The notes under the pieces were generated by a model. The model was given only the letters and a program-made list of their open reading frames with translations, made no database searches and was not told where the DNA came from. Source: Phascolarctobacterium sp. (GTDB lineage: Bacteria > Bacillota > Negativicutes > Acidaminococcales > Acidaminococcaceae). From it: a stretch of DNA of 13,323 bases. Each line of letters opens with the position of its first letter. Within the stretch, counting starts at the first letter, position 1. The stretch spans positions 1 through 13,323 of the forward strand of contig JAIHZV010000010.1 of assembly GCA_022718015.1 (NCBI GenBank). Reading direction: 5' to 3'. The position numbers and the translations under genes are program-made. This document shows positions 7,816 to 13,323 of the stretch, in pieces.

Positions 7816-8934
7816 TTAGTTGCCACGTACATATTCACGCGGCACACGCGGACTCACGCCACAAATAATTTCGTAGCAGATGGTATCCGCCCACTCAGCA
7901 ACCAGCTCCATCGGCAGCTCACGACCACCAAAAACGATGACCTCACTGCCAAGCTTGACATCCGGAATATCCGTCACGTCGAGCATCGTCTGGTCCATGC
8001 ACACACGACCAACAATCGGTGCCTTCATGCCATTCACCAGCATATAGCCTCTGTTCGACAGGCGGCGGCTTACGCCGTCAGCATAGCCGATAGGCACAGT
8101 AGCAATAACGCTGGGTTTTGTGAGTGTATAGGTTCTGCCATAGCCGATGGTTTCGCCCGGCGGCAATGTTTTCACAAAGGCCACCTGCGTTTTCACAGTC
8201 ATGACAGGCTCAAAATCCTTATAGCAGTCAATCATATGCGCCGGGTGCAGGCCATAGAGCGTTATGCCCTGACGCACCATGTCCAGCTGATATTCCTGCA
8301 GCTCCGTCAGCGCCGCACTGTTGGCGATATGACGAATAGGAATATGCACGCCCTCTGCTTCAATCAGGCGCAGTGCCTCCTGAAAGCGTGCAAACTGGTA
8401 GGCAGCATACTGCTTGTCATCAGCATCAGCAGTCGCAAAATGACTGAAGACGCCTTCAATGTAAATACCGGGCAGCGAAGCAGCCAGCTTAGCAAAGCGG
8501 CCTGCATCACGCACATGCACGCCAATGCGGTGCATCCCCGTATCAATCTTAATATGTATCTTAGCCTTCGAATGCAGCTTGAGTGCCGCTGCATTCAAGG
8601 CATATAATCTTTCTTCATCAAAAACTGCGTGACTGATATCATACCGCACACAGATTTCCGCAACCTCCGGCAGCATCGAGCCCAGCACCAGAATCGGTGT
8701 TTCAATGCCTGCCTCGCGCAGCTTCACGCCCTCCTGCAAGAGCGCCACCGCGAAGAAATCAGCACCATTACGCGCCGCCTCCTGAGCTACACGCACAGCG
8801 CCATGGCCATAGGCATCTGCCTTAACGACAGCACATAATTTGGTTGTCGGTTTCAGGTTAGCCTTCGCCATCTGCACGTTATGTGCAATTGCATCTAAAT
8901 TTATTTCTGCCCAAGCACCACGTTGAATATGCAC
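7816..8934 (-). CDS. alr: alanine racemase
   Basis: 372 residues from GTG 8934. This PLP enzyme interconverts L- and D-alanine in the cytoplasm for peptidoglycan. The PLP lysine is K38 in AVVKADAYGHG. The catalytic tyrosine Y265 (TIGYGRTY) and the gate tyrosine Y284 (PIGYADG) fall at the same numbers as in the Geobacillus enzyme, with MDQTMLDVT following. The frame is open to a TTG at 8949, but GGAGGT lies over that upstream stretch, seven bases before GTG 8934, and the GTG start gives the family N-terminus HIQRGAWAEINLDAI. It follows its own promoter and a leader hairpin (8973-9000). It converges on the DUF3298-like gene. Confidence 0.96.
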   Translation of the reverse strand: MHIQRGAWAEINLDAIAHNVQMAKANLKPTTKLCAVVKADAYGHGAVRVAQEAARNGADFFAVALLQEGVKLREAGIETPILVLGSMLPEVAEICVRYDISHAVFDEERLYALNAAALKLHSKAKIHIKIDTGMHRIGVHVRDAGRFAKLAASLPGIYIEGVFSHFATADADDKQYAAYQFARFQEALRLIEAEGVHIPIRHIANSAALTELQEYQLDMVRQGITLYGLHPAHMIDCYKDFEPVMTVKTQVAFVKTLPPGETIGYGRTYTLTKPSVIATVPIGYADGVSRRLSNRGYMLVNGMKAPIVGRVCMDQTMLDVTDIPDVKLGSEVIVFGGRELPMELVAEWADTICYEIICGVSPRVPREYVRGN

Positions 8935-8957
8935 AATGGCAACCTCCAAATCAGTCG

Positions 8958-9000
8958 AAAATCATAAAATAAGCCGCAGGCAAAGCTTCGTTGCTGCGGC
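8958..9000 (-). terminator. terminator-like hairpin in the alr leader
   Basis: On the minus strand GCCGCAG (9000-8994) pairs with CTGCGGC (8979-8973), with an inner CAA/TTG extension, followed by TTATTTTATGATTTT. It lies downstream of the apparent alr promoter and upstream of the alr start. It could be the terminator of the small cysteine-rich gene or an attenuator of alr. Confidence 0.7.
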
Positions 9001-9056
9001 GCCAGATTTACCCTTATCGTACTGTATATTTTGCAAATTTACAATACGCTAGTATT

Positions 9057-9085
9057 AGCATATATCGAATATGACTTTTTGTCAA
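9057..9085 (-). promoter_or_regulatory. promoter of alr
   Basis: A perfect TTGACA (9085-9080) is followed after 17 bp by TATGCT (9062-9057, 4/6 match). The -35 box overlaps the TGA stop codon of the upstream small gene. The predicted leader is about 115 nt. Confidence 0.65.
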
Positions 9086-9240
9086 TCTTTTATTTGCTTA
9101 TTTGTATGACATTTTCCGGAATAGGGGCAGCTGCCACAGCCGCTGCCGCAGCCAGAGCCATATTTATTGCCAAAATAGCTGCGCACTGCCAAAACTACAA
9201 GAACAACGATAAGTCCGCCAATAATATAATTTGCCATCAT
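9082..9240 (-). CDS. FeoB-associated-type Cys-rich membrane miniprotein
   Basis: 52 residues: MMANYIIGGLIVVLVVLAVR forms one N-terminal membrane helix. A short basic/aromatic linker and a glycine-cysteine tail follow, with C31, C35, C38 and C44 (CGSGCGSCPYSGKC). This is the layout of the FeoB-associated Cys-rich membrane protein family, usually found beside feoB in Firmicutes and thought to take part in ferrous iron handling; its exact role is unknown. Here no feoB is in the window, so it is an orphan copy or lies away from the feo operon. AAAGGA precedes the tandem ATGs; the second ATG (9237) has the better spacing and may be the true start. A weak promoter (TTGCAA 9323-9318, 17 bp, TAAACT 9300-9295) lies upstream. 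Confidence 0.82.
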   Translation of the reverse strand: MMANYIIGGLIVVLVVLAVRSYFGNKYGSGCGSGCGSCPYSGKCHTNKQIKD

Positions 9241-9344
9241 GTTTCCTTTCGTATGCTGCAATCCACTGTATTCAAGTAGGAATTGTCTATCTATAGTTTA
9301 AGCGCTGACGAGCAAATTTGCAAGTGATGTTTTCGTGAAGAATG

Positions 9345-9382
9345 CAAAAAATCAGGGACGCCGTTTGCAAAGCGTCCCCGAT
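9345..9382 (-). terminator. intrinsic terminator of the prepilin operon
   Basis: On the minus strand bases 9382-9372 pair with 9361-9351 in an 11-bp stem (GGGACGC/GCGTCCC core, one G-T wobble), followed by a run of Ts (9350-9346). It starts 12 bp past the stop of the last operon gene. Confidence 0.92.
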
Positions 9383-9393
9383 TCAAGGTTATG

Positions 9394-10284
9394 CTATGAA
9401 TTTGTCAAAGTAACTGCACTGATAAAAGGCTCTGCAACGGCCGCAGACGGTGTAAAGTGTCCTCGCCCTTCAACGACTATGCTAGGAGCAATAATACAGC
9501 CTGTAAAATTGCACCCCTCTTTTAAATACACACCTGACTGCGCCATAAGCAGCGCATTATCAAAGCGACAGTTTTTATTAATTGTGATCATACCCTTGTG
9601 GCTGATAAGCGCTACACGCCCTGGAAAACGCGTATTAGCATTTATGAGCATATTGCCTCTAGTTACAAAGACAGTCGAGCCGGAAAGCGTTTTTCCACCG
9701 GACGGAAAGGTAAAGGTGCCGTTGATATAATAAAAAGCTGAACTAAAGCCATCAATGGCTATATTATTAGCTGTAACGGAAGAATTCAATGACTCCATGA
9801 AGCTTACCTGCGGAAGTGATACTTCTTGTGCTTGTATATACCTTGCTTCCGCATCGAGATGCTCCAGCCCCGTAAAACGCTTGCCAATCATCGCGTATTC
9901 ACGTACCAAAGCCTGCTGCTCAGGCGCAAGCTGAAATTTTAGCTGCCGAAAGCCCTGCATAGCGCCATTATGCCTTGTTGCTTCCGCAAGCACCTCAGCC
10001 TGCTTAATTAAACCGTCACTGCTCTGCGTTTTATTTAATATCAGGACTACCTTATCCTTATCCGGCAAAAAAATCTTTTCCAAGAGTACCTGCCGCCCAC
10101 CAGCAAAGCGTTCTGCCTGCTCCAGCGTCGAAAGCGCCAGCAGCCGCAGCTGCCTGCTCCTGACATAGGAGCGTGTATGCTCATACTCGCGCGTCGTAAA
10201 TACCAAAAGGCTGCTTGCAAGCGCCAACATGATGGCCGCTATAATAATACAAGGCAGTGTTATGCTTCCTCGCTCGTTATTCAT
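9394..10284 (-). CDS. PilX/GspK-like prepilin with C-terminal beta-helix-like domain
   Basis: 296 residues from ATG 10284. This start has GGAGG nine bases upstream; the frame is open to 10302, but that stretch covers the SD. A short leader MNNERG precedes a class III prepilin hydrophobic segment (SITLPCIIIAAIMLALASSL), with Pro instead of Glu at +5, as tolerated in tip-type GspK/PilX proteins. An alpha-helical charged region runs to about residue 160. Residues about 198-279 then hold four short coils with recurrent hydrophobic triplets and Asn/Gly turns (VFVTRGNMLINANTRFPG, VALISHKGMITINKNCRF, LLMAQSGVYLKEGCNF, IIAPSIVVEGRGHF), resembling bactofilin-like or other beta-helix folds. The start overlaps the previous stop (ATGAATAA). 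It is the last gene of the operon. The role (tip or initiator subunit) is inferred. Confidence 0.75.
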   Translation of the reverse strand: MNNERGSITLPCIIIAAIMLALASSLLVFTTREYEHTRSYVRSRQLRLLALSTLEQAERFAGGRQVLLEKIFLPDKDKVVLILNKTQSSDGLIKQAEVLAEATRHNGAMQGFRQLKFQLAPEQQALVREYAMIGKRFTGLEHLDAEARYIQAQEVSLPQVSFMESLNSSVTANNIAIDGFSSAFYYINGTFTFPSGGKTLSGSTVFVTRGNMLINANTRFPGRVALISHKGMITINKNCRFDNALLMAQSGVYLKEGCNFTGCIIAPSIVVEGRGHFTPSAAVAEPFISAVTLTNS

Positions 10285-10795
10285 CACTAACCACCTCCGC
10301 ATTATAACAGTGCAGCCGTTGGCGCACGGCCAGCTTCTGCTTTCCTCTGCTAAGCGTAAAGCTTACAACAGCATCCCTACCAGTAAGCGCTTCTGCCCGC
10401 CAATCCTTGACCTGAACCTCCTCCAGTGACAGCGGATTCACACCGCTGCCTGTACCCGTCGTTGTTTTCTGCAAAAGCTTCTGCTTTTCACAATAGATGA
10501 GATAACGTTTATTGCCATGCAGACTTACGCAATTTATCTTTTGACCTCGAATAGTTATTTTCACAGCATCTAACGTCAAAGTTTTTTCCAGCTGCAGCGT
10601 AATATGCCGTCTGGCGTTTTCCAACAGCAGCTGCTCACACACCCGAACTAAACTCTCCAATCCTCCGCTAGTCGTCCGCAGCAGCACCAGGAGTCCTGCC
10701 GCAGCCAGCAGCAGGCTGCAAAGCACCTCCAGCAGCAGATACCCTCTCTGCCTCCTCAGCCGTAAGCGCTCGGATAAGCGTAAGCCTGTTGCCAT
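10277..10795 (-). CDS. prepilin-like protein, GspJ/ComGF position
   Basis: 172 residues from ATG 10795. The leader MATGLRLSERLRLRRQRG is strongly basic and is followed by the prepilin peptidase site G/YLLLEVL with Glu at +5, then a hydrophobic helix (CSLLLAAAGLLVLL). The remainder is a mixed beta domain. The frame is open to 10849, but GGAGGT eight bases before ATG 10795 and the leader length fix this start. The first 128 bases overlap the end of the preceding gene in another frame. By order (fifth gene) and size it corresponds to ComGF or GspJ, but sequence resemblance is limited to the N-terminal region. It is inserted in the inner membrane and presumably incorporated into the (pseudo)pilus. 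Confidence 0.8.
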   Translation of the reverse strand: MATGLRLSERLRLRRQRGYLLLEVLCSLLLAAAGLLVLLRTTSGGLESLVRVCEQLLLENARRHITLQLEKTLTLDAVKITIRGQKINCVSLHGNKRYLIYCEKQKLLQKTTTGTGSGVNPLSLEEVQVKDWRAEALTGRDAVVSFTLSRGKQKLAVRQRLHCYNAEVVSDE

Positions 10796-11039
10796 AATCT
10801 GTAACCTCCACCTCAAGAAAATATTTCTGTCCGTCGATAAAACGAACATCTCCAGAAAATTGTGTCATTTCTTCACCTGCCACAGCCCCCTCTGCTGTCT
10901 GCAGGCTGCGCTGAAGCGCCAGATTCTGCTGCTGCAAATGCAGGCAGCGCGCAAAAATCAGTGCCGTCGCCGCGCATAATAAGCAAAGCAGGCAGACAGC
11001 GGCAGCCTCCTGCACAAGGATAAAACCCTTAGCCGTCAT
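10668..11039 (-). CDS. small prepilin-like protein, GspI/ComGE position
   Basis: 123 residues. A five-residue leader MTAKG precedes FILVQEAAAVCLLCLLCAATALI, a prepilin-type helix. Glu falls at +6 rather than the usual +5, with Gln at +5. The rest is a short extracytoplasmic domain (QQQNLALQRSLQTAEG ... FLEVEVTDYGNRLTLIRAL). The last ~40 residues (rich in Ala, Gly and Glu) are encoded by bases that also encode the start of the next gene, and they look like unconstrained readthrough. The start overlaps the previous stop by 11 bases, with no strong SD of its own, so translation is coupled. The assignment to ComGE/GspI rests on position and size. Confidence 0.7.
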   Translation of the reverse strand: MTAKGFILVQEAAAVCLLCLLCAATALIFARCLHLQQQNLALQRSLQTAEGAVAGEEMTQFSGDVRFIDGQKYFLEVEVTDYGNRLTLIRALTAEEAERVSAAGGALQPAAGCGRTPGAAADD

Positions 11040-11511
11040 ATTCCGTCACCGTAACCCTGCCGGTTACCGGCTGCAGGGAAAGTTTGCAGTAAAAGCCTTT
11101 CAGCTGCTTATGCTTTAAGACAATTGAACCGCTGCTTTTTGAACTGCCATTGAAATAAAAGCTGATGCTCTGAAGCTGTTGGCTAAAATATACGTCCGTA
11201 CACCCCAGCTCCACGAAAGTAACCTTTTTGCATAAGGGTGAGTTTTTGCCGCTCAGATAAATGCTATAGGACTGCTTATCACTGCTGACATAAAGCGTTT
11301 TCCCAGCCTTTGCACTAGAGAACATCGTTTCCTGCTGCAGCTGGCGTATATCTGCCGCCAAAATATCAGCAGCCAGGCGTACCTGCGCTTTATAATGATA
11401 CTGCTGCAGCCCCGTCGCGGCAGGCACAGCCGCCGCACAGATACACAGCAGGCAGGCCGCTGCCAAAGCCGCCTCCAGCAGCACAAAGCCACGCTGTCTC
11501 TCAGCCGTCAT
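11029..11511 (-). CDS. prepilin-like protein, GspH/ComGD position
   Basis: 160 residues. MTAERQRG/FVLLEAALAAACLLCICAA is a canonical class III prepilin N-terminus, with peptidase cleavage after Gly8 and Glu at +5. The extracytoplasmic part (residues 40-160) contains beta-rich segments and three cysteines (LCKK, LGCTD, YCKL), two of which could form a disulfide. The start overlaps the GspG-like stop by 11 bases, and only a weak GAAG precedes it. By order it corresponds to ComGD or GspH minor pilins. Confidence 0.82.
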   Translation of the reverse strand: MTAERQRGFVLLEAALAAACLLCICAAAVPAATGLQQYHYKAQVRLAADILAADIRQLQQETMFSSAKAGKTLYVSSDKQSYSIYLSGKNSPLCKKVTFVELGCTDVYFSQQLQSISFYFNGSSKSSGSIVLKHKQLKGFYCKLSLQPVTGRVTVTEYDG

Positions 11512-11899
11512 CCGAAGGGTTCTTCACTTCACCGCTGCCAGGCGACTTCACAACCTCTCCCTTGCTGTTTTTGCCGCTCAGCGTGTATTGGCTGCCGCCT
11601 GCATCTGCACTGTACACAAGCGCCGCACCTGTCGCGTCCTTCGTATCAGCCAGCTTGCCGCTCAGATAGCCTGCTTCAAGCGCGTTCAGCGTCGACGGCA
11701 CCTTGCCCTCATCCATACGATAAAGCTGGATTGCCTGGTCAATCGTCGTCAAATCACTTTGCAGCCGTGCATTCTTGACTCTGTCATTCGCTCCTGAAAG
11801 CGACGGCAGCAGCATCGTTGCCATAATACCAATCAAAGCCGCCGCTGCCACAACCTCAATCAGCGTGAAGCCTCCCTGACCTCGTAAAACCTTTGTCAT
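11501..11899 (-). CDS. major prepilin, GspG/ComGC-like
   Basis: 132 residues from ATG 11899, seven bases after GGAGG; a second ATG at 11905 is too close to the SD. Leader MTKVLRGQGG, then FTLIEVVAAAALIGIMATMLLPSL: a perfect type IV/type II prepilin N-terminus with Glu at +5. The helix continues (RVKNARLQSDLTTIDQAIQLYRMDEGKVPS), the conserved GspG/ComGC heptad and 'YRxDxGxxP' region, then a small globular end with low-complexity Gly/Ser/Lys/Asp. It is cleaved and N-methylated by a prepilin peptidase encoded elsewhere, and would form the body of the filament. It lies 19 bp after the platform gene. Confidence 0.92.
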   Translation of the reverse strand: MTKVLRGQGGFTLIEVVAAAALIGIMATMLLPSLSGANDRVKNARLQSDLTTIDQAIQLYRMDEGKVPSTLNALEAGYLSGKLADTKDATGAALVYSADAGGSQYTLSGKNSKGEVVKSPGSGEVKNPSDDG

Positions 11900-11918
11900 G
11901 CTCATACCTCCAAAAAAA

Positions 11919-12950
11919 TTATTCCGGCAAAGCTGTTAATAGCTCAAAGAGCGGACTAATTACTGTAATAATCACTACCGCAACAATGAGTGCTGCCATA
12001 AGCAGCAAAACTGGTACTAGAAGCTGCCTGAGCCGTTCAAGCTGCTCCGTAAGACGTACCTCGCCTGCGCTCGCCGCCTCCTCCAGCATCCTAGGCAGAT
12101 AGCCGGTGGCCGCACCCACGCAGATAAGCTCCAAGGTCAGCGGAGAGAACAAGCCCTCAGCGGCCGCAGCTGCCTGCTCAACAGCAAGACCGCGCCGCAG
12201 CCTGCTATTGAAAATGCGCAGCTCCGTCACGCATTCTTCGTCCTCCACCGTCGCCATGGCAATGCTTACCGCTCTGGTGATTGCCAGTCCTGCCTCCAGA
12301 AGCAAGGCCAGCAGCTTGCACAAGCGCACTTCTATGAGCAGGCCATGAAAATTACCGCTCCAGCGGCTGCGTAAAAACCAGTGCAGCAGACGGCGTCCGC
12401 CTGTAAGCAATGCAACAGTCAGCAGAACTAATGACAGCACGCCTAACAGCGGCTCCTCCAGCAGCAGTGAGCGCAGCCTGAGCACCAGCGCCAAGCTTCC
12501 TGCCGGCTTGATTCCCATGGCCGTATAGGTCTCTAGCAGCATCGGCAGGATATAGAAGCCGAACAACAGCAAAAGCAGCAGCGCTGCTACGAGCAACAGT
12601 AATGGATAAATCAACGCCCGCTGCACGAAGCGTCTTAGCCTGTCCTGCCGCTCATAGTAATCAGCCAGCTGCAGCAGCAGATTACTAAGTTCGCCGCTTT
12701 CCTCACCCACCGCCGCCATGCTCACAGCAAGCCTGCTGAAATGCTCCGGCTCCGCAGCCAACGCCTCCGCAAAGCTGCTGCCGCGGCTCAGCGATGTCCG
12801 CAGCCTGTAGTAGAGCAGCGAGTCCCCCTCTGACTGCCGCTCTAAGAGCTGCAAGCCACGCAGCAGCGGCAAACCGCTTTGCAGCACAGCCGCCAGCTGG
12901 CGAAAAAACACTATCTGCTTCTCTAGGTTATACTTTGACCGAAGCAGCAT
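11919..12950 (-). CDS. type II secretion/type IV pilus platform protein GspF/PilC/ComGB
   Basis: 343 residues from ATG 12950, eight bases after GGAGG; the frame is open to a GTG at 12959 lying on the SD. It is the inner-membrane platform on which the assembly ATPase acts. Two GspF domains are visible, residues ~10-130 and ~210-330, each with the family signature: GEESGELSNLLLQLADYYE in the first and GAATGYLPRMLEEAA in the second. Membrane helices fall near residues 110-135, 165-183 and 315-337. The length is close to ComGB and shorter than typical GspF (~400), from a shorter N-terminus. It is the first gene of the operon, with the promoter only about 17-25 bp upstream. No ATPase gene precedes it. 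Confidence 0.93.
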   Translation of the reverse strand: MLLRSKYNLEKQIVFFRQLAAVLQSGLPLLRGLQLLERQSEGDSLLYYRLRTSLSRGSSFAEALAAEPEHFSRLAVSMAAVGEESGELSNLLLQLADYYERQDRLRRFVQRALIYPLLLLVAALLLLLLFGFYILPMLLETYTAMGIKPAGSLALVLRLRSLLLEEPLLGVLSLVLLTVALLTGGRRLLHWFLRSRWSGNFHGLLIEVRLCKLLALLLEAGLAITRAVSIAMATVEDEECVTELRIFNSRLRRGLAVEQAAAAAEGLFSPLTLELICVGAATGYLPRMLEEAASAGEVRLTEQLERLRQLLVPVLLLMAALIVAVVIITVISPLFELLTALPE

Positions 12951-12973
12951 CTTCATCACCTCCTCTCGCGTCT

Positions 12974-12983
12974 ATTATACCAC
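12974..12983 (-). promoter_or_regulatory. extended -10 promoter of the prepilin operon
   Basis: On the minus strand TTGTGGTATAAT has a perfect TATAAT (12979-12974) with extended TGG and no good -35 box. The same TGTGGTATAAT core drives gatCAB. The leader would be about 17 nt, leaving room only for the SD. Confidence 0.7.
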
Positions 12984-13001
12984 AATATTCTGATATTTCA
13001 T

Positions 13002-13021
13002 ATGATTATTTTAATTATCAT
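13002..13021. promoter_or_regulatory. imperfect AT-rich palindrome between divergent promoters
   Basis: ATGATTATT (13002-13010) and AATTATCAT (13013-13021) form an inverted repeat with one mismatch and a 2-nt centre. It abuts the -35 position of the prepilin operon and lies about 55 bp from the -35 of the rightward gene. It could be an operator. The high A/T content makes chance plausible. Confidence 0.4.
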
Positions 13022-13074
13022 TGTGAACTTTCTGTAAATTCGTGTTATTTCTAGATAATTTTCGTTATTACTTA

Positions 13075-13103
13075 TCGACCTGCACGTCTTTTAATGCTAT
13101 AAT
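13075..13103 (+). promoter_or_regulatory. promoter of the right-edge gene
   Basis: TCGACC (13075-13080, 4/6 match) and a perfect TATAAT (13098-13103) are spaced by 17 bp. They sit 22 bp before ATG 13125, giving a very short leader. Confidence 0.65.
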
Positions 13104-13124
13104 AAGCTCAGTGAGGTATAAACT

Positions 13125-13323
13125 ATGCAACAAACTATCTATAATTTTGTTATTAATCATTTAGATGAACATGGTCGCTTTACTGAAACTGTACTTAGCG
13201 ACACCAACTATGAAACCATCCCCCGTCCGCTTGGTTCAGAGGATGCTTTCTATTATTCCACAAGCATCGAATCTAATATTCCTGTCGCGATGGATCTCGT
13301 CGAGCTTATGCAAAACTATGTAA
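13125..13323 (+). CDS. protein of unknown function, 5' part only
   Basis: 66 codons are visible from ATG 13125 with no stop before the edge. GAGGT seven bases upstream and a good promoter support the start. The sequence (MQQTIYNFVINHLDEHGRFT ... IPRPLGSEDAFYYST ... MDLVELMQNYV) is acidic and hydrophilic, with no signal peptide or membrane segment, so it is probably cytoplasmic. I do not recognise a family. It is divergent from the prepilin operon and shares its upstream region, which could allow co-regulation, but nothing else ties it to pilus function. Confidence 0.75.
   Translation, partial: MQQTIYNFVINHLDEHGRFTETVLSDTNYETIPRPLGSEDAFYYSTSIESNIPVAMDLVELMQNYV

Noticed and set aside
8935..8949. 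TTG start at 8949 for alanine racemase
   Set aside because: The stretch contains the GGAGGT ribosome-binding site for the GTG at 8934, which also gives the usual family N-terminus.
9031..9279. 82-codon rightward frame over the cysteine-rich miniprotein
   Set aside because: Ala-rich antisense reading of the Gly/Cys tail of the real gene, without an SD.
11395..11778. Rightward frame opposite the prepilin genes
   Set aside because: Antisense to two genes with clear prepilin signatures; composition is typical of a shadow frame.

Overview
The window is ordinary bacterial chromosome of roughly balanced base composition. It looks like an anaerobic Firmicute, most plausibly a member of the Negativicutes (for example the Acidaminococcaceae/Veillonellaceae side). 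The reasons are a [FeFe] hydrogenase with only two N-terminal ferredoxin clusters (the arrangement known from Megasphaera elsdenii), a rubrerythrin, a pyruvate carboxylase, GatCAB-type tRNA amidation, strong Shine-Dalgarno sites and a Com/GspFG-type prepilin operon. The taxonomic call is inference; no rRNA or tRNA gene is present.

Layout. The left edge (1-333, +) is the biotinyl end of pyruvate carboxylase. Two hairpins separate it from the convergent gatC-gatA-gatB operon (3701 to 486, -), which has an extended -10 promoter. The gene-free stretch 3702-4016 holds that promoter, three tandem 23-bp repeats and the terminator of the next gene. At 4017-6068 (-) lies a 683-residue fusion of an [FeFe] hydrogenase to a rubredoxin-rubrerythrin, driven by a perfect-consensus promoter. 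Upstream are a DUF554 membrane protein (6226-6909, -) and, divergently, a secreted DUF3298-like protein (7082-7705, +). Alanine racemase (7816-8934, -) converges on the latter. A 52-residue FeoB-associated-type cysteine-rich membrane protein (9082-9240, -), too short for most ORF callers, lies just upstream of alr.

The right third (9394-12950, -) is a tightly overlapping six-gene type IV pilus/type II secretion-like operon. It encodes a GspF/PilC/ComGB platform protein, a GspG/ComGC major prepilin and four further prepilin-like proteins. The last of these carries an apparent beta-helix C-terminal domain. The operon starts directly at the platform gene behind its own promoter, and no assembly ATPase, prepilin peptidase or secretin lies in the window. 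A divergent gene of unknown function (13125 onward, +) runs off the right edge.

How the genes work together. Three independent units stand out. GatCAB serves indirect aminoacylation of Asn- and/or Gln-tRNA. The hydrogenase-rubrerythrin fusion could couple H2 and electron flow to peroxide detoxification. The prepilin operon would build a short pseudopilus or competence-type pilus with an ATPase encoded elsewhere. Several start codons were reassigned from SD spacing: alr to GTG 8934, gspF to ATG 12950, the GspG-like gene to ATG 11899, the GspJ-like gene to ATG 10795 and the last prepilin to ATG 10284.
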